Shown: positions 27,899 through 36,922 of the stretch, in pieces | Layout: each line of letters opens with the position of its first letter | Numbering within the stretch: the first letter of the stretch is position 1 | Assembly (NCBI GenBank): GCA_038961845.1 | Contig: CP152408.1 | Span: forward strand, 4,402,001-4,466,000 | Reading direction: 5' to 3' | DNA from: Xylophilus sp. GW821-FHT01B05 | GTDB lineage: Bacteria > Pseudomonadota > Gammaproteobacteria > Burkholderiales > Burkholderiaceae_C | Length of the DNA stretch: 64,000 bases | The notes under the pieces: generated by a model | Told to the model about the DNA's origin: nothing | The model's database searches: none | What the model saw: the letters and a program-made list of their open reading frames with translations, nothing else | Translations under genes and position numbers: made by a program

Positions 27899-29215
27899 CT
27901 ATCCGAGATGCCGGGCCTGCAGACGGGGAATTCCGTTCTGCAGCACACCGCCCACGGTATAGAACGATCCAAAGACCACGATTCTATCAGCGGGGTCTGC
28001 CGCGGCCGCAGCAGCGTCCAGCGCCGCCTGGGGGTTGGCAAAAGCAGCCGTATGCACCTGGCGACGGCCACCGGCCACCATTTGCAGGGCATTCCACTTG
28101 CTGAGCAGGTGGGCGGCGCTCTCTGCGCGCGGGGTGGGCAGATCGGTGAAATACCAGCGATCCACCAGCGGCGCGACGCGGGCCAGCATGGGGCCCAGGT
28201 CCTTGTCGGCCATGGCGCCAAAAACTGCGTGGGTGGCAGGATAGAAGCCCATGGCGTCGAGGTTTTCAGCCAGGGCAGCCACCGAATGCGGGTTGTGCGC
28301 AACGTCCAGGATCAGCGTGGGCTGGCCTGGCACGATCTGGAAGCGCCCAGGCAGCTCGACCAGTGCCAGACCGGTGCGCACCGCCTGGGCGGTGACCGGC
28401 AGCCGGTCGCGCAGCGCCGCGAACACCGCCAGCACGCCAGCGGCATTTACCAATTGGTTGGCACCGCGCAGCGCTGGATAGGCCAGGCCGCTGTATCGAC
28501 GCCCACGCCCCGCCCAGCCCCATTGCTGCTTGTCGCCAGAGATATTGAAGTCGCGGCCGGTGATCCACAGGTCTGCGCCAATCGCCTCGGCATGCGCAAG
28601 GACACTGGCAGGTGGCGCCGGATCGCTGACCACCGCAGGCCGGCCTGGCCGCATGATGCCGGCCTTCTCGAAGCCGATGGCCTCACGCGTCGTGCCCAGA
28701 AATTCCGTGTGGTCGATGTCGATGCTGGTAATGACGGCGCAATCGGTATCGACGATGTTGGTGGCGTCCAGCCGGCCGCCCAGGCCGACTTCCAGCACGA
28801 CCACGTCCAGCTCGGCCAGCGACAGCAGGCGCAGGATGACCAGGGTGGTGAACTCAAAGTAGCTAAGCGAGACCTCGGCGCCGTCGGCCAGCCGCGCGGC
28901 TTCCACCGCCTCGAAGTGCGGCAGCAGCGCCTCGGCCTGGACGATGTCGCCACGCACGCGGCAGCGCTCCTCGAAATGCACTAGGTGCGGTGAGGTGAAG
29001 AGCCCCGTCTTCCAGCCCGCTTGCAGCGCGATGGATTCGAGCATGGCGCAGGTCGAACCCTTGCCGTTGGTGCCGGCCACGGTGATTACCGGGCAGTGGA
29101 AGGCCAGGCCCAGCCGCCGCGCCACCTCGCGCACACGGGTCAGGCCCATGTCGATGGCGGCGGGATGCAGGCGCTCGCAGTGGGCGAGCCAATCAGAAAG
29201 GGAGCGGGAAGACAT
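27899..29215 (-). CDS. folC: Bifunctional dihydrofolate/folylpolyglutamate synthase
   Basis: 438 residues; adds glutamate to dihydropteroate and folates using ATP. The P-loop TVAGTNGKGST, the Mur-ligase segment TSPHLVHFEERCRV and the DxTN stretch RLDATN are present, and the C-terminal Mur ligase domain ends with VFGSFYTVGG. The start MSSRSL is used; a longer frame would run into the divergent ArsC-like gene. First gene of the folC-SPOR-cvpA-purF group on this strand. Confidence 0.95.
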   Translation of the reverse strand: MSSRSLSDWLAHCERLHPAAIDMGLTRVREVARRLGLAFHCPVITVAGTNGKGSTCAMLESIALQAGWKTGLFTSPHLVHFEERCRVRGDIVQAEALLPHFEAVEAARLADGAEVSLSYFEFTTLVILRLLSLAELDVVVLEVGLGGRLDATNIVDTDCAVITSIDIDHTEFLGTTREAIGFEKAGIMRPGRPAVVSDPAPPASVLAHAEAIGADLWITGRDFNISGDKQQWGWAGRGRRYSGLAYPALRGANQLVNAAGVLAVFAALRDRLPVTAQAVRTGLALVELPGRFQIVPGQPTLILDVAHNPHSVAALAENLDAMGFYPATHAVFGAMADKDLGPMLARVAPLVDRWYFTDLPTPRAESAAHLLSKWNALQMVAGGRRQVHTAAFANPQAALDAAAAAADPADRIVVFGSFYTVGGVLQNGIPRLQARHLG

Positions 29216-29270
29216 AAGGAGCGGGATTGTCGCCCAGCGACAAAACCTGCGCGCGCGACAATCGCAACCC

Positions 29271-29621
29271 ATGACCACCCTCTACGGCATTCCCAATTGC
29301 GACACGGTGAAGAAGGCGCGCGCCTGGCTGGGCGCGCAAGGCCTGGATCACCATTTCCATGACTTCAAGAAAAACGGCGTGCCCACGGCGCAGCTGGACC
29401 ACTGGCTGTCCACCGTTGGCGCGGCCACGCTGGTCAACCGCCGCGGCACGACCTGGCGCAAGCTGGCGCCCGAGGCCCAGGCCGCCGCCGATACGGACGC
29501 CGGCGCCCGCGCGCTGATGCTGGAGCAATCCAGCGTGATCCGTCGCCCGGTGGTGGAGTGGCCGGATGGCAGCGTGACGGTAGGTTTTGACGCTGCCGAC
29601 TGGGCGCAGCGGGCCGGATAG
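29271..29621 (+). CDS. ArsC family reductase-like protein (YffB/Spx fold)
   Basis: 116-residue thioredoxin-fold protein starting MTTLYGIPNCDTVKKARAWL, with a single active-site Cys in NCDTVKKAR. The YffB/ArsC-like family is glutathione-linked, but a true arsenate-reductase role is not implied and no ars genes are nearby. It is divergent from folC with 55 bases between start codons. A longer frame upstream overlaps folC and is not used. Confidence 0.9.
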   Translation: MTTLYGIPNCDTVKKARAWLGAQGLDHHFHDFKKNGVPTAQLDHWLSTVGAATLVNRRGTTWRKLAPEAQAAADTDAGARALMLEQSSVIRRPVVEWPDGSVTVGFDAADWAQRAG

Positions 29622-29735
29622 CCATCTTTCACGATTGCTTACAGACCTTCATTTGGGGGGCGCAAGGGAACCTGGGAGCCCGGAATAGACTCCTAGACAC
29701 GTAGGGCGCATACCGCGCCTCGTAAGGAAAAGTCC

Positions 29736-30458
29736 ATGAAAACCATCCTGGCATTTACCGCAGTCGCCCTTGCCGCAGGCAGCGCCGCTGCACAGACCGG
29801 CCCGCGCGAGATGGGCCGGGTTCTCAACACCACCCCCGTGGTGCAACAAGTGGCCGTGCCGCAACAGTACTGCGGCACACAGCCCATGCTGACGCAGTCA
29901 CAGCCCTCCGGCGCAGGCGCCGTGATAGGTGCAGTGGCCGGCGGCGTGCTGGGCAATGCCATCGGGCATGGCAGCGGCCGCGCAGCAGCCACGGCTCTGG
30001 GCGTCTTCGGCGGCGCCGTAATGGGCAACCAGGTCGAAGCCAATGGCTCCACCCGGGTACAGAACGTTCAGAACTGCGTCACGCAGACCGCCTACGAAAA
30101 CCGCACCGTGGGCTACGACGTAACCTACGAATACGCCGGCCGCCGCTACAACACGCGCATGGCCAGCGACCCGGGCCAGTGGGTGCCGGTGCAGGTGGGT
30201 GCGGCATCCGACAACTACCAGGCACCACAGCAACTGGCGCAGGACTACGGCGCGCAGCCCGCCTACAGCGAGCCAGGCGTGGTGGTGTCGTCGCCCAGCT
30301 ACTACGCCGCCCCCCCGGTCGCCTATGCGCCGCCGGTCTACCCTGTCGCTTATCCGACCTATCCGGCCTACTACGGCGCGCCCGTGGTGGCGCCGATCGG
30401 CCTGTCGCTCAACCTGGGCTACAGCCGCGGTTGGGGTGGCGGTCACCACTGGCGTTGA
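29736..30458 (+). CDS. Glycine-zipper (17 kDa antigen-like) envelope protein
   Basis: 240 residues with a signal peptide cut after GSAAAQ. A glycine-zipper double segment (about 60-95: GAVIGAVAGGVLGNAIGHGSG and following GVFGGAVMGN, quoted in part) marks the 2TM/17 kDa surface antigen family. The C-terminal third is rich in Tyr, Pro and Ala (for example YPVAYPTYPAYYGAP) and low in charge. There is no lipobox cysteine. It is probably an outer-membrane or periplasmic protein; its role is unknown. Confidence 0.85.
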   Translation: MKTILAFTAVALAAGSAAAQTGPREMGRVLNTTPVVQQVAVPQQYCGTQPMLTQSQPSGAGAVIGAVAGGVLGNAIGHGSGRAAATALGVFGGAVMGNQVEANGSTRVQNVQNCVTQTAYENRTVGYDVTYEYAGRRYNTRMASDPGQWVPVQVGAASDNYQAPQQLAQDYGAQPAYSEPGVVVSSPSYYAAPPVAYAPPVYPVAYPTYPAYYGAPVVAPIGLSLNLGYSRGWGGGHHWR

Positions 30459-30540
30459 AAACGGTGGCCGCATTTGCGGCGCAAACGGATTTAAATGAAA
30501 AGTGGGATTGCTAAATTGGCATTCCAATAGAGCAATCTCC

Positions 30541-31176
30541 ATGCCCATTCCCGCCAACCCCGCCCTGCTGTTTGGCCAATGCGCCGCCGCACACCGCTGG
30601 GTGCCGGCGGCGCAGCAGTTTTATTTCCTGCGCCACGGCCAGACGGCCCGTAACGCATTGCGCATCTTCCAGGGACCAGAAGAACCGCTGGATGCCACCG
30701 GCCAGGCCCAGGCCGAGCGTGCAGGCCACACGCTGGCCGCCACCGGCGTACCGATCACCAGCATCGCCTTCAGCGACATGCTGCGCACCCAGCAAACCGC
30801 AGAGGCCGTCAGCCGCCACCTGCCCACGGCCACGCGGCTCCCGCTGCCTGACCTGCGCGAGCGCAACTTCGGCGCGCTGATAGGCACGTCTTCCGAGCAA
30901 CTGGCCTGGGACTGCGATCCGGTGCAAGGCGAAACACTTGCGCAATTCGTCGAACGCACCGCCGCCGGCTTGCAAACCGCGTTGGCCTTGCCGGGGCCGG
31001 TGCTGGTGGTAGCCCACGGCGGTACGTTGCATGCCCTGGCCGCGCTGCTGCAAATCAAGACCACCGCCGCGTTGTTCGCCAACGCGCATCCCCTGCAACT
31101 GGCCCCGGGGGCGGATGGCTGGACCGCTACGGCGCTGGCTGCAGCGGCGGCGGACCAGCGGCGAGATCTATCCTGA
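30541..31176 (+). CDS. Histidine phosphatase family protein
   Basis: 211 residues with the RHG motif FLRHGQTARN (catalytic His), a second conserved Arg/Glu region (DLRERNFG) and the C-terminal VVAHGGT with the second His. It may act on a phosphosugar, nucleotide or cobalamin precursor; the family is too broad to name a substrate. The ribosome site is weak. Its 3' end overlaps the convergent GAF-protein gene by nine bases. Confidence 0.88.
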   Translation: MPIPANPALLFGQCAAAHRWVPAAQQFYFLRHGQTARNALRIFQGPEEPLDATGQAQAERAGHTLAATGVPITSIAFSDMLRTQQTAEAVSRHLPTATRLPLPDLRERNFGALIGTSSEQLAWDCDPVQGETLAQFVERTAAGLQTALALPGPVLVVAHGGTLHALAALLQIKTTAALFANAHPLQLAPGADGWTATALAAAAADQRRDLS

Positions 31177-31740
31177 AGAATGGGCAACCGCCGCGAGTTC
31201 AAGGACTACGCGACTGCGGACCCGCAGCACCCAGGGCGTTGCCACTACGGCCAGCAGGCGCACCAGCATCAGCTCGCGCGGCAACCAGCGGGGCCGCGTA
31301 CCCAGCACATTGAAGGTGGCAACACAGGCACCCGCCTCGTCCAGCAGCGGTACGTTGACCACCGCTTGCAGGCCCAGGACCGCGATGCGGGCATGGTCAT
31401 CGAAGACCTCCGCCAGCGCAGCGCCGCCTTCGCCAACGAAGACCTCGCCACGCTGCAGCAACTGCCGCGTCCACGGTGTCATGGCCTTGCGTTTGCGGCC
31501 GGCGATGGGGTAGGCCTGCGGGTTGGAAGTCCACAGGCGCTGTAGCTCGATGGTTTCACCATCAGCATCGCTGCCACCCGGCGTGGCGTCGATGTTGACC
31601 GTCAGCAGCCCCTCGCCCAACAGTTGCTGCCGCACGCCGTTGAGGATGTGCATGGCCTCGTCCAGGCCCGGCGCCCGGGGCAGTGCCTGGCACAGCGCCA
31701 GGCAGACTGCGGGCGGCAGGCTCAGCGCACCGTCGTCCAT
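31168..31740 (-). CDS. GAF-domain-like protein
   Basis: 190 residues. The core (about 10-170) reads as a GAF sensory domain, with LDEAMHILNGVRQQL near the start and AVVNVPLLDEAGACVATFNVLG in part near the end. There is no output domain and no membrane segment. It starts four bases after the stop of the Bug protein gene, so the two are coupled and probably share one job, such as handling or sensing the Bug ligand. Similar small GAF proteins often follow Bug genes in Comamonadaceae and Burkholderiales; that is from general knowledge. Confidence 0.75.
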   Translation of the reverse strand: MDDGALSLPPAVCLALCQALPRAPGLDEAMHILNGVRQQLLGEGLLTVNIDATPGGSDADGETIELQRLWTSNPQAYPIAGRKRKAMTPWTRQLLQRGEVFVGEGGAALAEVFDDHARIAVLGLQAVVNVPLLDEAGACVATFNVLGTRPRWLPRELMLVRLLAVVATPWVLRVRSRVVLELAAVAHSSG

Positions 31741-31744
31741 GGCC

Positions 31745-32710
31745 TCAGTCAACCTTGATGCCCAGGTCCCGAATGATCTTGCCGTAGCGCTCGGCGTCGC
31801 GCTGCAGCACGGTGGCGAACTGTTCGGCGCTGCCCTTGACGATCTCGACGCCCATGGCGTCCATGCGGGCACGCAGCTGGGGGTTGGCGAGTGCGGTGTT
31901 GATCTCGGTGTTGAGTTTGTCCACCAGGTCCTTGGGCATATTGGCCGGACCAAAGGCGCCGTACCAAACCCCCAGCTCGTAGCCCGGCAAGGTCTCGGCC
32001 ACCGCGGGAACGTCGGGCAGCAGGGCCGAGCGCTTGGACTCGGTCACGGCCAGCAGCCGCAGCTTGTCGGCCTTTACATGCGGCAGCGTCTGCGTGCCGG
32101 CAGAGAACAGCACCTGGGTCTGGTCGGCCACCGTGTCCATCACGGCCGGCGCGCCGCCGCGATAGGGAACGTGCAGCATTTCGATGCCGGCGGCCTTCTC
32201 AAACAGCACGGCGCTCAGGTGGTTGGTGGAGCCACCGCCGGCCGAGGCATAGGCCAGCTTGCCGGGGTGGGCACGGGCGTAGGCAATGAGTTCCTTCACG
32301 TTCTTGGCCGGCACCGAGGGATTGACCACCAGCGTGTTGACCACGTTGGCCATCTGGGCGATGGGCGTGAAATCTTCCACGCCGCGAAACGGCATGTTGG
32401 GTATCAGCGCCGGGTTCATCGCGTGGGTGCTCATCGAGCCAATCAAGAGTACATAGCCATCAGGCTTGGCCTTGGCGACAAAGTTCGAGCCGATGTTGCC
32501 CGAGGCCCCGGCGCGGTTGTCGACGATGACCGGCTGGCCCATGGACTTGGTCAGCTGCTCGGCCAGGGCGCGGGCCAGGATATCGGTGGAGCCACCCGCG
32601 GCCCAGGGCACAATCAGCGTGATGGGCTTGTCGGGGTAGGCGGCAGAAGCCAGCGAGGCAAAGCCGCACAGGGCGGCGAGGGCCAGACAACGGCGGATTC
32701 GAGACAGCAT
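31745..32710 (-). CDS. Bug family tripartite tricarboxylate transporter binding protein
   Basis: 321-residue periplasmic binding protein. A signal peptide ends in ASLASA before AYPDKPITLIVPWAAGGSTD, the hallmark start of Bug (TctC) proteins. PYRGGAPAVMD and the late segment PANMPKDLVDKLN also fit. No TctA/TctB membrane genes are in the window, which is usual for orphan Bug genes of this lineage. It lies between ggt (59 bases away) and the GAF gene on one strand. The ligand is probably a carboxylate or an amino-acid derivative. Confidence 0.93.
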   Translation of the reverse strand: MLSRIRRCLALAALCGFASLASAAYPDKPITLIVPWAAGGSTDILARALAEQLTKSMGQPVIVDNRAGASGNIGSNFVAKAKPDGYVLLIGSMSTHAMNPALIPNMPFRGVEDFTPIAQMANVVNTLVVNPSVPAKNVKELIAYARAHPGKLAYASAGGGSTNHLSAVLFEKAAGIEMLHVPYRGGAPAVMDTVADQTQVLFSAGTQTLPHVKADKLRLLAVTESKRSALLPDVPAVAETLPGYELGVWYGAFGPANMPKDLVDKLNTEINTALANPQLRARMDAMGVEIVKGSAEQFATVLQRDAERYGKIIRDLGIKVD

Positions 32711-32769
32711 GGCAATGACTCCAGAAAAAGGTGAAAAGAAAAAGACAAAAGGCGGGACAAGGACGGTGC

Positions 32770-34608
32770 TTAACGGCCCACGGCATAGCCCTGCATGCCG
32801 CGCGGGTTGGCCGCGGCGCGCAGCACCAGGCGGCCCTGGCGATCACGCTCGCGGCTGCAGGCAGACATGCGGCTCTCGGACCAGGCATCGCCCACCTTCA
32901 CGTCATGGCCTGCGGCGCGCAGCGCATCGATCACCTCGGGCGCCAGGCGCGACTCGACGGTCAGGCGGTTCAAGGTGGTCTGGCGCGGCCAGAACGAGGA
33001 GGGAAAGTGGTCCACATGCCAGGCCGGCGCGTCTATGGCCTCTTGCAGGTTCATGCCGTGCAGCGCGTGGCGCAGGAAGAAGGCGGGCGACCATTGGTCT
33101 TGCTGGTCGCCGCCCGGTGTGCCAAAGACCATGTAGGGCTCGCCATCGCGCAGCGCCAGCGAGGGCGACAGCGTGGTGCAAGGCGGCACGCCCGGCGTCA
33201 CGCTATTGGGCAGGCCGTCATCGAGCCAGGTCATCTGCAGCCGCGTGTTGAGCGAGAAGCCCAGCGCCGGTATCACCGGGCTGGACGACAGCCAGCCGCC
33301 CGAGGGCGTGGCCGCCACCATGTTGCCGTGGCGGTCGATCACGTCGATGTGGCAGGTGTCGCCCACGAAGATCTCGCGCTCTTGCCACTCGGCCATGGGT
33401 GGCAAGGCCGCAAAGGTGGGCTCGCCAATGCCAAAGCGAGTATCGGCCGTGAGCAAGGTGCGGCGCGCCACATCAAGGTCGGGCAGGCGCGGCATATGGC
33501 CGCCCGGCGCACCCGGCTGCAAGGCTTGTGCGGCCTGCTCGCCCACGCCCTGCCAGCGCTGCCGCAGGTAGTCGTCAGACAGCAGCGCCAGCTGTGCCTC
33601 GCGCGAGGCGCCCGGCGCGCTGCCGTACCACGCCAGGCGGTCGGCCATGGCCAGCTTGGCAGCCTCGGCAAGGCGGTGCACAAAGCCCGCGCTGTGCGGC
33701 GCGTGTTGCCCAAGCCCTGCGTGGCGCAGCATGCCGATCTGCTGCAGAAAGGCCGGCCCTTGGCTCCAGAAGCCGCACTTGGCCAGGGTGTAGCGGCCAA
33801 AGTCCAGCGTCAGCGGGGCCTCGACCGTGGGCGCCCAGCGCGCCATGTCGTCATAGCGCAGCAGGCCGGCGTGCTTCTCGCCCGTGCCGTCCTGCACTTG
33901 CTCGGTGCGGTAGTAGGTGTCTATCTCACGCGCCACAAAGCCCTGGTACCAGCAGGCCAGCGCGGCATCGATCACCGCGGTGCGGCCCTCTGCCTGTGCC
34001 TCTGCGGTGCCAACAATGCGCTCATAGGTCGCCGCCAATTGCGGCAGGCGGAACAAGGCGCCCGGCGCCGGCACCCGGTTGTCCGGCAGCCAGACGGCGG
34101 CGGACGAAGCCCATTGCTGCCGAAACAGATCCTGCACCGCGACGATGGCCTGCACCGCGCGCGGGATCAGCGGAAAGCCGTCACGCGCATAGCCGATGGC
34201 CGGCGCCAGCACATCTGCCAGCGACCAGGTGCCATGGTCGCGCAGCATGGTCAGCCACGCACCAAAGGCGCCAGGCACGGTGGCCGGCAACAGCCCAATG
34301 CCGGGCACCTGCTCCAGGCCCAGACGGCGAAAGGCCGCCGCCGACGCCTCGGTCGGGGCCGGCCCCTGGCCGCAGACCGACAACATGCGGCGCTCGCGCT
34401 CGCTCCACAGCAGGATCGGTACCTCGCCACCGGGGCCATTCAAATGCGGCTCGACCACCTGCAGCACAAAACCGCCCGCCGCTGCCGCATCAAATGCATT
34501 GCCGCCGCGCTCCAGCACGCCCATGGCGGTCTGCGAAGCCAGCCAATGGGTGGACGCGGCCACCCCATGGGTGCCGACGATTTCAGGGCGGGTAGTGAAG
34601 CTGCTCAT
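32770..34608 (-). CDS. Gamma-glutamyltransferase family protein
   Basis: 612-residue Ntn-hydrolase that processes itself at a Thr. The large-subunit part shows GGNAFDAAAAGGFVLQVVEPH (in part) and GPGGEVP. The small subunit should start at the Thr of GDTCHIDVIDRHGNMVAATP; GDT is the form seen in YwrD-like members rather than the TTH of classical Ggt. No signal peptide is evident, so the enzyme is probably cytoplasmic. Linked to a Bug protein and GAF gene, and divergent from a LysR gene, it probably serves uptake and cleavage of a gamma-glutamyl or amide compound. Confidence 0.88.
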   Translation of the reverse strand: MSSFTTRPEIVGTHGVAASTHWLASQTAMGVLERGGNAFDAAAAGGFVLQVVEPHLNGPGGEVPILLWSERERRMLSVCGQGPAPTEASAAAFRRLGLEQVPGIGLLPATVPGAFGAWLTMLRDHGTWSLADVLAPAIGYARDGFPLIPRAVQAIVAVQDLFRQQWASSAAVWLPDNRVPAPGALFRLPQLAATYERIVGTAEAQAEGRTAVIDAALACWYQGFVAREIDTYYRTEQVQDGTGEKHAGLLRYDDMARWAPTVEAPLTLDFGRYTLAKCGFWSQGPAFLQQIGMLRHAGLGQHAPHSAGFVHRLAEAAKLAMADRLAWYGSAPGASREAQLALLSDDYLRQRWQGVGEQAAQALQPGAPGGHMPRLPDLDVARRTLLTADTRFGIGEPTFAALPPMAEWQEREIFVGDTCHIDVIDRHGNMVAATPSGGWLSSSPVIPALGFSLNTRLQMTWLDDGLPNSVTPGVPPCTTLSPSLALRDGEPYMVFGTPGGDQQDQWSPAFFLRHALHGMNLQEAIDAPAWHVDHFPSSFWPRQTTLNRLTVESRLAPEVIDALRAAGHDVKVGDAWSESRMSACSRERDRQGRLVLRAAANPRGMQGYAVGR

Positions 34609-34676
34609 GCTGTGTTGTGGTGCGTACTGGAAAGCGCCGCAGTGTAGAAGCATGAAATAGACCAATTAACATATTA

Positions 34677-34694
34677 ATGAATAGATGTATTCAT
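34677..34694. promoter_or_regulatory. Inverted repeat between ggt and the LysR gene
   Basis: ATGAAT-AGATGT-ATTCAT is a perfect inverted repeat in the 104-base divergent gap, which is AT-rich. It suits the T-N11-A form of LysR-family binding sites. ATGAAATA occurs on both sides (about 34652 and 34693). It may control ggt and the regulator itself. Confidence 0.55.
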
Positions 34695-34712
34695 GAAATA
34701 ACATTCATCCCT

Positions 34713-35690
34713 ATGCCTCTCCTGCCCGACCCACTGGCCCATCGCCTGGAAACCCGCCTCAAGATGCGGCACTACGCCCTGCTGCTGGCGGTGGACCGGC
34801 ATCGCTCCATCACCCGCGTGGCCGAGCTGCTGTCGCTGAGCCAGCCCACCGTGACCCGCGCGCTGGCCGACATCGAGGACATCTTCATGGCGCCGCTGTT
34901 CTCCCGCAGCCGGCGCGGCCTGGAGCCCACGCCCGCAGGCAACGTGGTGCTGGCCCGCGCCCGGCTGGCGGTGGCCGACAACGCAGCGCTGCAGCAAGAG
35001 TTGCGCGCCGTGGGTGCGGGCCACCAGGGGCGGCTGCGCATCGGCCTGATCCCCTATGTGTCGACACCCACGCTGGACGCCACCTGGCAACACCTTTTTG
35101 CGCTGCAGCCACGGCTGGCCCTGCTGGCACATGAGGACACCACCCACAACCTGGTCATGGGCCTGCGCAACCGCACGCTGGACTGCGCGATCTGCCGCTT
35201 CTCGCACGACAGCACCGACGACGACATGGTGCAAGAGCTGCTTTACCACCAGCAGGCCTGCTTGGTCGTTGCGCAGCCCAGTGCAACCCTGCTGGCGCAG
35301 CAGTCATCGCTGAACGTCACGCAGCTATCCGAAATGGACTGGATCTTGCCGCCGCCCGACACACCGGTGCGGCAGATGATCGATGCGCTGTTCGCCGCTG
35401 CAGGCCGCACCGTGCCCGTGCCTTTGATGGAAGCCTATGCGCCGCGCACCATCGCGTCGGCCCTGCGGCAAATGCCACGCGGCATCACCGTGCTACCGCG
35501 CGATGTGGCCGATGCCGTGGTCGCCACGGGTGCCGCCCAGGCCATGCCACAAGCGCTGCCATGGCGCCTGCCGCCGGTCGGGCTGGCCTGGCTGCGCGAC
35601 TCGCCCAAGGCGGCCGTCGCCGCCGCGCTGGCGGCTGCGGTACGCCCGCCGATCAATGCTCACGCAGCAGGCGCCGCCCTTTCACTGTGA
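34713..35690 (+). CDS. LysR family transcriptional regulator (divergent from ggt)
   Basis: 325 residues. The helix-turn-helix (about 18-75) includes VDRHRSITRVAELLSLSQPT in part, followed by LysR substrate-binding domain from about 100 (GRLRIGLIPYVSTP). The start MPLLPD is used because the upstream frame covers the putative operator; it lacks a strong ribosome site. It faces the ggt-Bug-GAF group and most likely controls it. The 3' end overlaps the convergent small gene by 38 bases. Confidence 0.9.
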   Translation: MPLLPDPLAHRLETRLKMRHYALLLAVDRHRSITRVAELLSLSQPTVTRALADIEDIFMAPLFSRSRRGLEPTPAGNVVLARARLAVADNAALQQELRAVGAGHQGRLRIGLIPYVSTPTLDATWQHLFALQPRLALLAHEDTTHNLVMGLRNRTLDCAICRFSHDSTDDDMVQELLYHQQACLVVAQPSATLLAQQSSLNVTQLSEMDWILPPPDTPVRQMIDALFAAAGRTVPVPLMEAYAPRTIASALRQMPRGITVLPRDVADAVVATGAAQAMPQALPWRLPPVGLAWLRDSPKAAVAAALAAAVRPPINAHAAGAALSL

Positions 35691-35856
35691 TTTCCAATTG
35701 GCCGTGCTCGTCGCGATCGACCACCCCGTGGTCGATCAGTTCGGGCGCCAGGCGCAAGTGCTGGGTCGGCTCGCCCTCTGCCAGCGCCAGGTCTAGCGAG
35801 CGCAGTGCGGCGGTATGGGCCGGCGTCAGGGTGAAGGCGGTGGTGGGCTGTGTCAT
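35653..35856 (-). CDS. Small hypothetical protein
   Basis: 67 residues, starting MTQPTTAFTLTPAHTAALRS and ending KGRRLLREH. The ATG has AGGAG eight bases upstream, which supports translation. The middle (LAPELIDHGVVDRDEHGQLE) reads like the wing of a small winged-helix protein, but it is too short to call. Its end overlaps the LysR gene by 38 bases tail to tail. No family recognised. Confidence 0.55.
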   Translation of the reverse strand: MTQPTTAFTLTPAHTAALRSLDLALAEGEPTQHLRLAPELIDHGVVDRDEHGQLEITVKGRRLLREH

Positions 35857-35979
35857 GGGGGAACTCCTGGCATGCGGGCGACAGCGCCCGCTGAGCGCAG
35901 TTGTGGACCGCAGAGCTCCCCGCCCCCATAGGCAAGCTGCGCAGCCGCCTGTAGGAGTGGGCTTGCAATGCTCGATTTA

Positions 35980-36032
35980 CTATCAAAAGTAGAGCAAATA
36001 GTCCAGGCAGATATTGGGCTAGAGGCCTAAAA
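35980..36032 (-). repeat. 53-base intergenic repeat, copy A
   Basis: Read on the minus strand, this 53-base stretch aligns without gaps to 43360-43412 on the plus strand with 34 of 53 identical positions by hand count. The shared core includes CTCTAGCCCA, GCCTGG, CTATT and the end GATAG. It lies in a non-coding gap, which suggests a dispersed intergenic repeat family. Confidence 0.6.
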
Positions 36033-36151
36033 CACCTAAAGTTTCAATGCACTGACAGATCGGATGCGCCCGGCCTGCTCCTGGAGCAGGTGCCATCCTC
36101 GAAGGCCATGGCGACTGCATTGGCACCTGGCGCCCGTCTAGCCGCAACGAA

Positions 36152-36169
36152 ATCACGGAATTCCGCGAT
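36152..36169. promoter_or_regulatory. Palindrome around CGGAATTCCG, copy 1
   Basis: ATCACGGAATTCCGCGAT is an 18-base near-perfect palindrome about 95 bases before the DUF4150 reading frame. The core CGGAATTCCG recurs at 40969-40978 upstream of the fatty acid hydroxylase gene. A shared regulator is possible; chance is not excluded. Confidence 0.35.
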
Positions 36170-36263
36170 TCCCCCAACGCCGGCAATTTGTGACATTTCC
36201 TAGCGCGTGCAAGCCGCGTCACACGCGCAGGAATATGTTGCAAACGCAGGGGAACCGAGCCCA

Positions 36264-36896
36264 ATGAGCACCGCCCGCCACAGCGTGACACCCGAGGCAT
36301 TTGCCCAGCGCCCGTTGCTTTCATTTCCCGCCGCACCGGCCCCCGGTGGCAGCACGGGCCCGGCGACAGGCTGTCGTCCACCGCCCGCCATGGCGAGCCC
36401 GCCACTCACGGCTTCGGGCCCATCGAGTTCGAACTCGCGCCCGAGCTGGGGGTGGTCGGCTCCGGCGCGGCTTGCTGCGACGGGCATGGCCAGACAGGCC
36501 ATTGCGACATCGCTCCGGTGCTGGTGCAGCCTGGTGCCTTTCACACCGGTAAGCCGGCGAGCGAACCGTTCTACATCTGGTTCATCGAGACCCACGCCCT
36601 TTCCCAACATCGGCATGCCGCCGATGGGCGCCGGCACCACCGCCAAGGTGCTGGTGTCGGGCATGCCGGCACTGACCAAGACCTCGAAGATACCGATGAC
36701 CAACGGCGACCAGGGCGGGGCTGCGGGCGGCGTGGTGTGGGGGCAGATCATGGTCGAGTTCGTGCAGGGCAGCACCGAGGTCAAGTTCGAAGGCCAGTTC
36801 GCCGTGCGGCTGTCCGACCCGACCAAGCAGAACAAGGGCAACGCGATGGGCGCGGTGCTGGCCCCCAGTCAAAGCAAAGTCATGGTGATGAGCTGA
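36264..36896 (+). pseudogene. Mosaic DUF4150 (PAAR-like) reading frame, probably damaged
   Basis: The frame opens at an ATG with AGGGGAA upstream. Its last 100 residues are a good DUF4150/PAAR-like domain (PFPNIGMPPMGAGTTAKVLV in part, IPMTNGD, VKFEGQFAVR, LAPSQSKVMVM), a family that caps type VI secretion spikes or delivers their effectors. Residues about 40-110 look non-coding in this frame, while a frame shifted by two bases over 36370-36590 looks protein-like (GFGPIEFELAPELGVVGSG). This suggests two frameshifts or a joined remnant. It overlaps the next gene region as TGATG. No other type VI genes are near. Confidence 0.5.
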
Positions 36897-36922
36897 TGAC
36901 CAACCAAGGAAGAAAGAAACAG

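Larger units (their letters stand above)
35857..36263. other. Intergenic stretch with a repeat copy and a palindrome
   Basis: No gene seen in these 407 bases. It contains one copy of the 53-base repeat (35980-36032) and the palindrome at 36152-36169. Short frames present are shadows without ribosome sites. Confidence 0.6.

Noticed and set aside
29271..29621. Arsenate reductase of an ars operon
   Set aside because: The family fold fits, but there is no arsR, arsB or other ars gene nearby, so only the broader family is named.
32731..34647. 638-codon plus-strand frame opposite the gamma-glutamyltransferase gene
   Set aside because: Antisense shadow of a conserved enzyme in high-GC DNA; no ribosome site or motif.
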